A stretch of 64,000 nt of DNA. It comes from CBDDCX01 sp965226925. GTDB lineage: Bacteria > Gemmatimonadota > Gemmatimonadetes > Longimicrobiales > Gaopeijiaceae. Below, one piece after another: positions 30,016 to 39,430 of this stretch; the stretch's first letter is position 1, and every line of letters begins with the position of its first letter. The stretch is taken from NCBI GenBank assembly GCA_965226925.1, contig CBDDEN010000009.1:474933-538932 (forward strand), written 5' to 3'. A program made the position numbers and the translations under genes. Below the pieces are notes generated by a model. That model was not told where the DNA came from and ran no database searches. It worked only from the letters and a program-made list of their open reading frames with translations.

Positions 30016-30693
30016 ATGAATAAGAAAATGACTCGTTCCGGAGCCATGGCCCTCGCCGCAGGCCTGATCGCTCCGTTTCTGTGGCCGGTGCTCGGGCCCG
30101 CGGCCGACCGGCTGGTCACGGGAACCGTGCGGGGGACCGTGAGCTTCGAGACCATGCCCGACGACGAGTTCTTCGAGGTTTCGGACGCGGTCGTATACTT
30201 GTCCGGTGAGACGCTCGTCGGCGCGTCGGGGCCGGCCCGTGGTCCCGAGAAGCTTTTGCTGGACCAGATCGACTACACGTTCGTGCCCAGGGTGATACCG
30301 GTCATGGCGGGTGACGAGATGTCGTTCCACAACAGTGACGACGAACTCCACAACATACACACCTACGCCAAGGGCAGACGGCGGAACCGCAACGTGAATC
30401 GCGGCCAGCGGCCGGGATCCACGTTTACGGGAGTCTTCGAGAGGCCCGACAGCGTCTTGGTCCTTTGCGACATTCACTCGCAGATGATCGCCCACATCCT
30501 GGTGCTGGATAACGGCTTCTTCACCAAGGTGAACGACGACGGAACGTACTCCATAGCCGACGTACCGGCGGGCCAGTACGAACTCACCGCCTGGAGCGAG
30601 TGGTTCGGCGAGGTGAAGTCGACGATACAAGTGGGGGATGGTGAGACGGTCGCCGTCGACGTGGCGTTCCCGAGCGCGTCGGGGGACCGCTGA
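30016..30693 (+). CDS. Cupredoxin-like periplasmic protein with carboxypeptidase-regulatory-like domain
   Basis: A 225-residue exported protein whose signal segment is MALAAGLIAPFLWPVLGPAA. The central domain has type-1 copper ligands spaced as in methylamine-utilisation plastocyanins: His in DELHNIHTYAKG, then Cys, His and Met in VLVLCDIHSQMIAHI. The C-terminal part (VNDDGTYSIADVPAGQYELTAWSEWFGE) is a small beta-sandwich of the carboxypeptidase-regulatory type. It probably carries electrons or binds copper in the periplasm. Its layout closely parallels the cupredoxin lipoprotein at 34697, next to the bd-family oxidase. The DUF5916 gene starts 27 bases after its stop. Confidence 0.82.
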   Translation: MNKKMTRSGAMALAAGLIAPFLWPVLGPAADRLVTGTVRGTVSFETMPDDEFFEVSDAVVYLSGETLVGASGPARGPEKLLLDQIDYTFVPRVIPVMAGDEMSFHNSDDELHNIHTYAKGRRRNRNVNRGQRPGSTFTGVFERPDSVLVLCDIHSQMIAHILVLDNGFFTKVNDDGTYSIADVPAGQYELTAWSEWFGEVKSTIQVGDGETVAVDVAFPSASGDR

Positions 30694-30719
30694 GGCAACC
30701 CACCTGAGCGGGAGTTCCG

Positions 30720-33056
30720 ATGTTGCCCATCCTCTTAAGCCTCCTGAGCCTTGCGTCCTCGAGCCAGCAAGCGCTCCAGTCCGTGTACGTCGGCACTCGG
30801 AGCGAGACCGAGGTCGCCGTCCCTCGCCTGGATCAGAGCGCGGATATCGACGGGTCGTTGGACGAGGCTGTGTGGGCCAGAGCGGCGGTGCTGACCGGGT
30901 TTTCCCAGTACGAGCCGGTCGATCAGAGACCCGCGGTGGACACGACCCAAGTGCTCGTCTGGTATTCACCCACCGGAATCTACTTCGGCATCAAGGCGTT
31001 CGACGCGTCCGGCTCGGTGAACGCCACTCTGGCCGACAGGGACAAGATCGACGGGGATGATCATGTCCAGCTCTTGCTGGACACCTTCGACGACCGGCGG
31101 CAGGCACTCTTCTTCGGCGTGAATCCTTTGGGCATCCAACAGGACGGGAATCGCACCGAGGGAGAGCAGGGAAGCGCGGGCAGGGGGGGCGGGAATCGAG
31201 GGATCGATCTCACGCCCGACTACGTCTTCGACTCCCGCGGTCGGGTCACGGAGTACGGGTACGAGGTGGAGATCCATATTCCGTTCGAGAGCATCAGCTA
31301 CCAGGCGTCTGATGTGCAGAACTGGGGCATCAACGTCGTCCGCAAGGTTCAGCACTCAGGATTCACCGACATCTGGCCATCGACGAACCGGGGCGCCGCG
31401 TCGTTCCTGGCTCAATCGGGGCGGCTGGTGGGCCTGAACAGCTTGACTCGCGGGATGGTCGTGGACTTCACACCGACGTTGACGGGCACGATGGACGGCG
31501 CTCCGGATGTCGACGACGCCTGGAGTTACGGCTCCGACGGGGAGATGGGGGGAGCCTGCGGGTCGGGCTGAGCGCCAACCTCACGCTGGACGCCACGGTG
31601 AACCCCGACTTCTCTCAGGTCGAGGCCGACGTGGGCCAGCTGTCGAGCAATGAGCGCTTCGCCCTCTTCTTCGCGGAGAAGAGGCCTTTCTTCCTCGAAG
31701 GCGTGGACCGCTTCGACACTCCGAATCGACTCATCTATACGCGGCAGCTCGGTGACCCCGTGGCCGGCCTGAAGCTCACCGGCAAGGTAGCCGGAATGAA
31801 CGTGGGGCTGCTGTCGGGTGTGGATGCTTCAAGGACGAACTCGGCCGGAGGAGAGTCGAACCCGATCTTCAACGCTCTTCGGTTGCGGCGCGACGTGGGG
31901 GGCCAGTCCACCGTCGGCATCGTCTACACCGACCGGATCGTCGGTGACGACTTCAACCGGGTCGCGGCGGCGGACGCCCGCTTGGTTTTCGGAGGGCTCT
32001 ACACATTGGCTCTCCAGGGAGGTGCGAGCTTCACCAGGTCCGGGGGCACGACGAGGGACGCTCCGATCTGGGAGGCGAACTTCCAGCGTACCGGGCGCCG
32101 ACTGGTGCTGGGCTCGCGCATCGCCTGCGTCCATCCGGATTTCGAGACACAGGCCGGCTTCGTCAACCGCCCGGGCGTGATCTCGACGCGAGTGAACACG
32201 AGCGTGAACCTGTACGGGCAGCCGGGTGCCTCGTCGAACGCTGGACACCCGGGTTCAGCACCAGTCATTGGTGGAACTACTTCGGGCTGTGGGACGAGGC
32301 CCCGGCCGAGACCAAGACGTTCCTGCAGAACTCCTTCGAGCTTTGAGGTGGGTGGTCGCTTCGTGTCAACTATGGGTGGGAGAGCTACGAGTTCGAAACC
32401 GAGCGCTACGCCGACTATGGCGTGGTGCGTCCCGCCGGGGCCGGCACCGATACCGTCTCATGGACTCCTCCGCATCGCATCCAAGGCGTCCGCGGATGGC
32501 TGCCAAACCTCACGACGCCGGAGTTCGGCGCGTTCTCGGGCCGATTCGGTGCGAGTCTTTGGCGTGACGTGGGTTTCGCCGAGGCGAGGGGGGTCTGGCT
32601 GTTCCGTCCGACCGTTACCATGAACTGGCGTCCCACCGATCAGGTGCGCCTGAGCTTCTTGTACAGCCAGCTCACCCTCGACCGCCGATCGGACGGGTCC
32701 AACATGTCCATCGAGAGGATTCCGAGGCTCTCGTTGGAGTACCAGGTATCATGGTTCTTCTTCGTCCGCCTCGTGGGTCAGTACGCGTCGGTCCGGCGAG
32801 ACGCTCTTCGAGCCGGCGACACGGACGAGCCGATCTTCCTGTTCGATTCCGACACCGGGGGTTGGTTGCCATCGGAACCGTTCGAGGAGAACGAGTTCAC
32901 CGGAGACGTCCTCCTTCCTACCGCCCGAACCCGGGGACGATCTTGTTCCTGGGGTACGGAACCACGCTCGAGGACCCCGAGGCGTTCGAGTTCCGTCACC
33001 TGCAGCGCCACGAGGACCGCTTCTTCATGAGGCTGAGCTACCTGTTCAGGCGGTAG
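30720..33056 (+). pseudogene. DUF5916 outer-membrane protein with CBM9-like domain, multiple frameshifts and a TGA
   Basis: The ATG at 30720 has GGGAG upstream. The N-terminal domain (IDGSLDEAVWARAAVLTGFSQYEP) is the carbohydrate-binding-family-9-like module that starts DUF5916 proteins. A barrel-like region follows, with NPDFSQVEADVGQLSSNERFALFFAEKRPFFLEG. The frame changes near 31547 (run of six G), near 32230 and near 32922. A TGA at 32344-32346 interrupts NSFEL-GGWSLRVNYGWE without a change of frame. The last frame ends RHLQRHEDRFFMRLSYLFRR at 33056. The combined length, about 778 codons, fits the family. The function of DUF5916 is unknown; location in the outer membrane is likely. Confidence 0.8.
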
Positions 33057-33070
33057 AACAGCCTTCTAGG
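33057..33070. repeat. Short partial copy of the MITE end
   Basis: The 14 bases AACAGCCTTCTAGG match 4384-4397 exactly and match the first 12 bases of the equivalent stretch at 54489-54500. As at 4367, the copy starts directly after a stop codon (DUF5916). It is short enough to be chance, but its position at a gene end repeats the pattern. Confidence 0.35.
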
Positions 33071-33088
33071 CCCCACCGCGAGATCCGA

Positions 33089-34494
33089 TCAGTATCTCCA
33101 ACTCGTGAGGTCCGCTCCCGGAGGCGCCGCCACCCGGATCCGCTCCAATATCCTGGGCACGTACATCTGGTTGTAGCGCAGGCGGGACAGGGCGTTGGGC
33201 CTGGTGTGATCGCCGTTCCAGCAGTGACCGGCCCGCGGCTCGTAGTCGACGACCCCGGTGTAGTAGGGATCGGTGGTGCTCTCCAGGAAGTCCTCCATCA
33301 AGTAGACGGCGTTGTTGAGGTAGGAGTTGTCCATCTCACCGACGTAGATGTGGATCTTCCCGACGAGCTTGGGGCCTAACGTGGCCCAGTCGCGCTCCAG
33401 GATGTAACGCAGGTCGAAGTTGTCCCGCATATAGTCGGCGACCTCGGGATCGATCTCGCCGGTCATCTTGTCCCACACATGGCGTGGGTATCCGTCCTCG
33501 CCTGCGGGTCCGAAGAGGGTCAGCCACACGTCGCGCTGACCCCCGGAACGGCCCTTCGTGCCCAGGACGAGTTCCTTGTGGTTCACGTCCTCGAGTGTAG
33601 TCGTCACTTGGCCCAGCGTCGTCCGACTGCGCGGCCTGGGCGTACGCTTCCAGTCGGACTCGGGATAGTAGCGGGGTCCGGCGGGTCCTCCCGGAAACCA
33701 CCGAAATCGGCTGGAAAATGACCGTGGGATATGGCGAGCGGATAGCGGGCCTCGGGGTGTTCGTCGAATCCCTCGGGCAGCAGGACGTGTGCGCCGAGGT
33801 AGGTGGGGCGCCCCCAGAACTCGGAGAGCAGGTCGCTCTGCATACGGATGTGCTTCACGTACTTCGTGTCCTCCGGGGGCACGATCGGGGGGACCTCCTG
33901 ATCCATCGATATGCGGATGGTCTCGTTCTCTCCCGGATCGATCCGCACGCGCTCGGGTGTGCTATAGAAGTTGCCCGGCTTGCGTTCCAGATGCTGCCCT
34001 TCGCCCTTGTCGGGAGGCAGCTTCAAGACGCGCCCGTCACTCAAGTGGAAGGTCTCGTAGCGGTTGAGGAGGGCCTGAATCCAGTAGTCCCCCGGTGGAA
34101 TGTCTGCCAGACTCTCGAGCGGATAGCCGAACACTCCGACATCGATGACGGCCTCCTCGCCCGGGGCGAGACCCTCGGCATCGACGCCGAACACGAGCTG
34201 GGTCTCGAGGCCGTTGCCGACCTGGAAGCGTGGCTCCGCATCGTCGTTCTTCGATATGTCGTTCTTCGATATGTAGAGGAGCACCCGTCCATCCTGTGAC
34301 TCGGCGCTGCGAACCTCGGGAAACGAGATCGCGAACTGGAGCCGGGCGCCATCCGGGTCCTGACAGCCGATGGAGGTCAAGCTCAAAGCAAGACTCAACG
34401 CAAGCCTCGACGAGAGGCTCGACGTAACCCTCGACCAAGCGCTGGCGAGTATCAGGCGGGGCTCAGGTGAGCGGGAGGGTTGGAACCGGTTCAT
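33089..34494 (-). pseudogene. Secreted esterase-like alpha/beta hydrolase, internal deletion
   Basis: The ATG at 34494 has a near-perfect GGAGGTGA. A lipoprotein-type signal (LSLALSLTSIGC) is followed by an N-terminal beta domain (VFGVDAEGLAPGEEAVIDVGVFGYPLESL). The esterase part begins GAHVLLPEGFDEHPEARYPLAISHGHFP. After FREDPPDP near 33668 the frame is lost and another continues YYPESDWKRTPRPRSRTTLGQV through TTLEDVNHKELVLGTKGRSG to DYEPRAGHCWNGDHTRPNA and the stop at 33089. The nucleophile-elbow region (GSTGGWEA-like in relatives) lies in the missing ~100-130 residues, so this copy should be inactive. The protein also contains a perfect 15-base tandem duplication (ISKND twice). Confidence 0.78.
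34243..34272. repeat. 15-bp perfect tandem duplication inside esterase gene
   Basis: Two adjacent identical 15-base copies (34243-34257 and 34258-34272) encode ISKND twice in the N-terminal domain of the esterase-like protein. The unit length is a multiple of three, so the frame is kept. It looks like a recent slippage event. Confidence 0.85.
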
Positions 34495-34696
34495 GCTCTC
34501 ACCTCCGATTGGCTGAGATCGCTCGCAGGGGTGGGGCGGATGGACGACCCTGAACTGTTACTGCCTTCGCCACGCTCCCACAAGCGGATATATCCACTCC
34601 GGTCGAGCGTCTCAAGGGTCCTTGACCACGCCCCCATAGGCCGCAAATTGAACCGCCAAATAACTCGTACACGGCTGAGCCGAATAGGAGGCTCTG

Positions 34697-35539
34697 ATGC
34701 GATTCCAGAATCAGCTTCGCCGCGGCCCGTCAGGCCGCTCGGCGGCAGGCATAGACAACACCATTTCCGCGTTGCTGGTCCTGGGACTGGCGGCATGCGG
34801 TGGGGACGGCGGTAGAGCCGAGCAGGCTCCTGGGTCCGCGGTGCCAGCGGCGGCTGAGACCCGGGGCGGTGGCGCCTCTGGATACAGCGTGGTCGTAGTA
34901 ACGAACGGTGGTTCGATCAGCGGCACGATCAGCTTCGCCGGAGAGGTACCTGCGGCCCGCACGATCACCATTACCGACGATGTGGACGCGTGTGGCTCGT
35001 CCGTCGAGATACAGGACATCGAGGTCGGCGCCGGAGGCGGACTGGCCAACGTTGTGGTTTCCCTCACGGACATCACCAGCGGAGCCGCCCGCGAGGAGGC
35101 CGCATCGCCTCCCGCCTTGGACCAGAAGGGGTGCGACTTCGATCCCCATGTGGTGATGGTGGCAGTCGGCGAGGTGCTCGAGATACTGAACAGCGACGAT
35201 GTGTCCCACAACGTCCACACCATGGCGTTCGACAACCGCTCGTTCAACCGCACCCAGCCTCCTGCGCTCGAGAAGCTCGAGGCGACGTTCGACGTTGCCG
35301 AGAAGGTGGCCGTCAAGTGCGATATCCACGGATGGATGAACGGCTGGATCGTGGTCACGGGCCACCCATACCATGCCGTTACCGACGGTGACGGAGGCTT
35401 CGTCCTCTCGAACGTGCCCCCGGGCACGTATACGCTAGAGGTGTGGCACGAGGCACTCGGGGCGACTACGCAGACGGTGACGGTAGCGGCCGGCGAGACT
35501 CTTGACGCGAGTGTAGAGTTGACGCAGAGCTCGCCGTGA
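34697..35539 (+). CDS. Cupredoxin lipoprotein, probable electron carrier of the bd-family oxidase cluster
   Basis: The ATG at 34697 follows AGGAGG. The product has 280 residues with a lipobox (LGLAAC), a Gly/Ala-rich linker and a beta-rich region with GSISGTISFAGEVPAARTITI. A copper-site-like region follows: His in DDVSHNVHTMAFDN and Cys-His-Met in VAVKCDIHGWMNGWIVV. A carboxypeptidase-regulatory-like C-terminus (VLSNVPPGTYTLEVWHEALG) ends the protein. The spacing of ligands fits plastocyanin-type blue copper proteins. Its stop overlaps the GTG of the oxidase gene by four bases (GTGA), which implies coupled translation and a shared function. Confidence 0.85.
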   Translation: MRFQNQLRRGPSGRSAAGIDNTISALLVLGLAACGGDGGRAEQAPGSAVPAAAETRGGGASGYSVVVVTNGGSISGTISFAGEVPAARTITITDDVDACGSSVEIQDIEVGAGGGLANVVVSLTDITSGAAREEAASPPALDQKGCDFDPHVVMVAVGEVLEILNSDDVSHNVHTMAFDNRSFNRTQPPALEKLEATFDVAEKVAVKCDIHGWMNGWIVVTGHPYHAVTDGDGGFVLSNVPPGTYTLEVWHEALGATTQTVTVAAGETLDASVELTQSSP

Positions 35540-37588
35540 CCATGAGGCTCCGCCTGCCTTCGCGCCCGGGAATGGGCACGTTGGCACGTCGAGCCTTGTG
35601 CCCCGGAGTCGTTGCCGGGCTGGTCCTTTTTGTCCTCCCCGAGGCCCTTTGGGCGGCCCAGGGGGGTGCGCCCGCAGTGGAGAACGGGGTACGAACCTTC
35701 TTCGGACTGAGCCCGCGGGCCACGATCTGGGTGGTCGCCCAGCTCCACCTCTTGTTCGCGGCTTTCGTTCTCGGAGTACCGATCTTCGCGGTCATCGTCG
35801 AGTTCATCGGTTGGCGCACGGGTGATCAGCGTTACGATCGCATGGCCCGAGAATTCGTCAAACTCCTGACGGTCGCGTTCGCCACCACGGCGGCCCTCGG
35901 CGGCCTCCTCGCCTTTACCCTGTTCGGGTTGTACCCGGCGTTCTCCGGGTATTTCATCAGCATCTTTTCCCCGTCTCTTTACATCTACGCCGCGTTCTTC
36001 TTCGTCGAGACGGGCATCCTGTACAGCTACTACTACTCGTGGGATCGACTGGCCGATCGAAAGGGATTTCACATCGCCCTGGGCGTTCTGCTCAACCTGG
36101 CGGGTACGATCCTGGTTTTCATAAGCAACGCGTGGGCCTCGTACATGATGAGCCCTACCGGTGTGGATGAGACGGGAACGTTCGTCGGGACCACCATGCA
36201 GGCGGTGGCCAACCCACTCTGGATGCCCCTGAACATTCACCGACTATTGGGGAATGTGGCGTTCGGGGGGTTCCTGGTTGGCGCCTATGCGGCGGTGAAG
36301 TTCTTGGCCGCGCGTACCGAGGCGAGGAGGGCCCACTACGACTGGATGGGGTACGTGGGGAACTTCATCGGCCTGGCGGCGCTCATCCCGCTACCCTTCG
36401 CGGGCTACTACCTGGGTCGGGATATCTACAGCGCCAGTCCCGTCATGGGGAACAACATGATGGGCGGGGCGTTCTCCTGGACGTTCATCCTCCAGGGTTT
36501 GCTCGTGGGCTTGCTGTTCATGATCGGCAACTACTACCTGTGGTCCGGGATGAATCGCATTCCGGGAGCCGAGCGGTATCAGAGGTTCGTGAAGTACTTC
36601 AACGGCATTCTGATCGTCTGCGTAGGCATTTGGCTCACGCCCCGGAACCTTCCGCTGAGCGCCGAGGAGCAGCTCGCGCTAGGTGGACAGGTGCATCCCC
36701 TACTGGGCTACTTCGGTCTCATGGCCGCCAAGAACGCGGTCATCAATCTCATCAATCCTGACGACCTTCGCGAGCTTCTTACTCTATCGACGTGCCAACA
36801 AGACCGATCTGGTGCCACTGTCTAAGCAGGGTGGCGCAGCCAAGTTGGTCCTGGTGTTGTCCGAAGGACTATGCCTCCTGCTCCTGGGGTGGTACGCGAG
36901 TGTGCTGTTCACCCTGCCCCCCGAGTCTGTAGGCCTGGGACCGGAGGGAGCGGTCTTCATCCGCATCCCGGCGTTCCTGCTCGTGGCGACCATGCTGGCC
37001 GTGGTGCTTTGTGTGGGGTTGGCTCTGCGCGACAGGGGTCATCTCGCCCAAGTCATCTATGTCGCGACGGTGGCTCTGGCGGCCGTGGGGTTCCTCGGGG
37101 TGTACGGATTCGTCGTCATGGTGCAGGCGAACCCACTCCTACGACAGGTCGCGGCAACCCAATGGCTGATACTCATGTCCGGGTTGATCCTCGTCACGGC
37201 CATCGACGTGCTCCTCTTCCGGGGAGCTCGAAGCCTTGGGGCCATCCGCTGGGGTGAAGTCACGGAGCGCTCTCAATACGCCCTGATCGCTCTTTGCGTG
37301 ACTACCGTCCTGACGATGGGTCTGATGGGCTTCGTTCGTTCCGGTCTCAGGGAGGGCTGGCACATCTACGGTGTGTTGCGCGATACGTCTGAATGGGGGT
37401 TCACACCGACGACTGCCGTGATGACACAGATGGTGGGTGGGATCACCCTCGTGTTTCTGGCGGCGGTGTCGTTCCTCTTTTGGCTGTCGGGCCTGAACGA
37501 CCCCGAGGACGTGATTCCGAGGGCCGATAACCCGCTTGGGCCGGTGCTCGAGCCCGCGGGCCAGCCAACCGCCGGCGAGGGACCTTAG
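35536..37588 (+). CDS. Cytochrome bd-family oxidase subunit I (CydA-like, extended), frameshifted
   Basis: From the GTG at 35536 (ATG 35542 also possible) the joined product has about 680 residues, longer than typical CydA (450-520). CydA-like landmarks are His71 in VVAQLHLLFAAFVLG, Glu158 in AAFFFVETGILYSYYYSWDRL, the ISNAWASYMMSPTG helix and His235 in LNIHRLLGNVAFGGF. At least seven membrane helices are seen in this half. The frame shifts near 36750 (probably one extra A); the other frame then continues as LTTFASFLLYRRANK and gives about six more helices to 37588. I see no loop resembling the quinol-binding Q-loop and no CydB gene. A cupredoxin lies upstream and a diheme cytochrome c downstream. 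This suggests an oxygen reductase fed by periplasmic carriers. Confidence 0.82.
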
Positions 37589-37592
37589 ACTC

Positions 37593-38567
37593 ATGGCCCC
37601 GTTCAAGATTTTCGCGTTCACGGTGGTCCTCATCGGATTGTTCATATGGTCCGGTAACGGGATCACCCGAGTCTCGGGCGAGGGATCTCCCTTGGCGTTG
37701 GGAGAAGGCCTGAGCGCGGAGAACGGAGAGCAGATCTTCTGGGGTCCAGGCAAGTGCAGCACCTGTCATTCCATCGGAAGTCGTGGGAGTTCGGTGAGAG
37801 GCCCGAATCTCGGTCAGTCCGATGTGGGACCGATAATCGCTGTGCGAGCCGAAGAGCGGGGCCGCGCGCGGGAGGGGGATTTGGGACGGACCCTCACGGC
37901 CACCGAATACCTCATCGAGTCTGTGACCCGTCCCAGCGCTTTCGTGGTCGATGGCTTCAAGGACGAGATGCCGACGGTCTATGAGCCACCCATCAGCCTC
38001 GGCCCCGATCAGCTCGGCTCGGTCATCCTCTATCTCCAGACGCTGGGTGGAGTGCCTGACCCGGCTTCGATCGTGCTACCCGCGGAGGTGCGTCGGGCGG
38101 CCGGCAGGGTTGCGGACGTCGAGGCCTGGGCTCCGTATCTGGATGGAGATTCGGTGGCGGGCCGGGAGATCTTCTTCGACCTGGAGGGTCCGACCCCGTG
38201 CGCGAAGTGCCACACGGTCGGCGGCGTAGGCGGTGACATCGGTCCCGACCTGTCGGCCGTCACGGGAACGAGGACCGTTCAGTTCATCGTCGAGTCGATT
38301 CTCGAGCCGAGCGCCGTGATCGCCGGTGGATACGAGTCCGTCCTCATTCAGACGACCGATGGGCGCATCCTGGATGGAGTGATCCGACGGGAGACGGCCG
38401 ACTCGTTATGGTTGGTGACGGCGGACGAGGTGGAGTACGGGATCGCCATTGAAGGTATCGCCCGGCGGCGCTTGCAAGAGCTCTCTCTCATGCCGGGCGC
38501 CTTTGCGGGGTTGATCTCGGTGACCCAGTTCCACGACCTGCTGTCCTACCTACGGACGCTGCAGTAG
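37593..38567 (+). CDS. Diheme c-type cytochrome
   Basis: A 324-residue membrane-anchored or exported protein: the N-terminus FKIFAFTVVLIGLFIWSGNG is a signal or anchor helix. Two heme-c motifs are present: CSTCH (residues 55-59) in GPGKCSTCHSIGSRGSS and CAKCH (residues 203-207) in PTPCAKCHTVGGVGGDIG. Methionines for axial ligation lie in DGFKDEMP after the first. The second domain ends with a segment like those of membrane-linked putative heme-binding proteins (YESVLIQTTDGRILDGVIRRE). It starts five bases after the oxidase stop. Its likely job is to carry electrons to the bd-family subunit. Confidence 0.88.
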   Translation: MAPFKIFAFTVVLIGLFIWSGNGITRVSGEGSPLALGEGLSAENGEQIFWGPGKCSTCHSIGSRGSSVRGPNLGQSDVGPIIAVRAEERGRAREGDLGRTLTATEYLIESVTRPSAFVVDGFKDEMPTVYEPPISLGPDQLGSVILYLQTLGGVPDPASIVLPAEVRRAAGRVADVEAWAPYLDGDSVAGREIFFDLEGPTPCAKCHTVGGVGGDIGPDLSAVTGTRTVQFIVESILEPSAVIAGGYESVLIQTTDGRILDGVIRRETADSLWLVTADEVEYGIAIEGIARRRLQELSLMPGAFAGLISVTQFHDLLSYLRTLQ

Positions 38568-38624
38568 AAGTGGCTGCGCGAGGCGGTGGCTGAGGAAGAT
38601 TGCCGAGAATGAAGGAAGGGGTAG

Positions 38625-39089
38625 GTGAGTAAAGACACCGAATCTGCTCGGAAGGGAGGAGTCCTTCCAGCCGCGGCGATCACGTTCGTGGCCATCTATG
38701 TGAGCCTCCGCTTCGGCGTGCCGTGGCTGTCGGTGATCGTGGGGTTGAGCGAGACACCGGCGCCGGTCCCTCGCTTCGCCTTGGGCGGATACATGGCCTG
38801 TGTCGCCGTGGGCACTGTGATCTACATGAGCGCCGACAACGAGCGGTGGCATGGCTTCCTGGGTCCCATGGTCCGCATCTTCAGCATCGCGGACGCCGGC
38901 CCGCGGCGCTCCCAGCTGTTGATCCTCGCACTCCTCCCGCTCTTGGTGGGGTGGGTGGCCTTCCGGCAGTTGATGCCGATCTCGCGCACTCCTTCTGTGA
39001 TCCGAGTCCAACACCCGGCCCTCCCCGACGAGTTCGCCAGCCTGGAGAATCCCTATGCCGACGTGTCAGCGGATGACGTGACCCCCTGA
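38625..39089 (+). pseudogene. Membrane-anchored cytochrome c, N-terminal part cut by IS3 element
   Basis: A GTG at 38625 with GAAGGAAGG upstream starts a protein with three hydrophobic helices (ITFVAIYVSLRFGVPWLSVIVGL, FALGGYMACVAVGTVIYMS, LLILALLPLLVGWVAF). A periplasmic stretch follows, VIRVQHPALPDEFASLENPYADVSADDV. In related proteins this segment leads directly into a CxxCH heme domain. Here the frame ends four codons later, at the IS3 left end near 39080. The heme domain is not found after the element, so the gene is an N-terminal fragment. It belongs to the oxidase cluster. Confidence 0.65.
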
Positions 39090-39151
39090 AACGAGACCGA
39101 AGTTGATGTTAGGATGCGGCTTTGGTCGCAGCTATCAGGGAGGAGGTCAGA

Positions 39152-39430
39152 ATGAGTAGGAGACGACACACGCCGGAGCAGATCATCACGGCATTGAGAG
39201 AGGCGGAGGTGGGTCTGGCGAACGGCAAAACGGTGGCGATGGTGAGCCGGGAGTTGGGGATCAGCGAGCAGACGTACTACCGGTGGAGGCAGGAGTTCGG
39301 GGGGATGAAGGTGGATCAAGCTCGACGCTTCAAGGAGCTGGAGAAGGAGAACGCACGGCTAAAGCGAGCGGTGGCGAACCTGACGGTGGACAAGCTGATC
39401 CTGGAGGAAGCGACCAAGGGAAACTTCTGA
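39152..39430 (+). CDS. IS3 transposase OrfA (HTH protein)
   Basis: A 92-residue protein from the ATG at 39152 with AGGAGG upstream. It contains the helix-turn-helix region TPEQIITALREAEVGLANGKTVAMVSRELGISEQTYYRWRQEFGG and a leucine-rich coiled segment (KELEKENARLKRAVANLTVDKLILEEA) used for multimerisation. The reading is expected to slip by -1 near the AAGGGAAAC sequence before the stop to make the OrfAB transposase. Confidence 0.9.
   Translation: MSRRRHTPEQIITALREAEVGLANGKTVAMVSRELGISEQTYYRWRQEFGGMKVDQARRFKELEKENARLKRAVANLTVDKLILEEATKGNF

Noticed and set aside
34711..36240. 509-codon reverse frame opposite the oxidase cluster
   Set aside because: Low-quality composition, and antisense to cupredoxin and oxidase genes with strong motifs.
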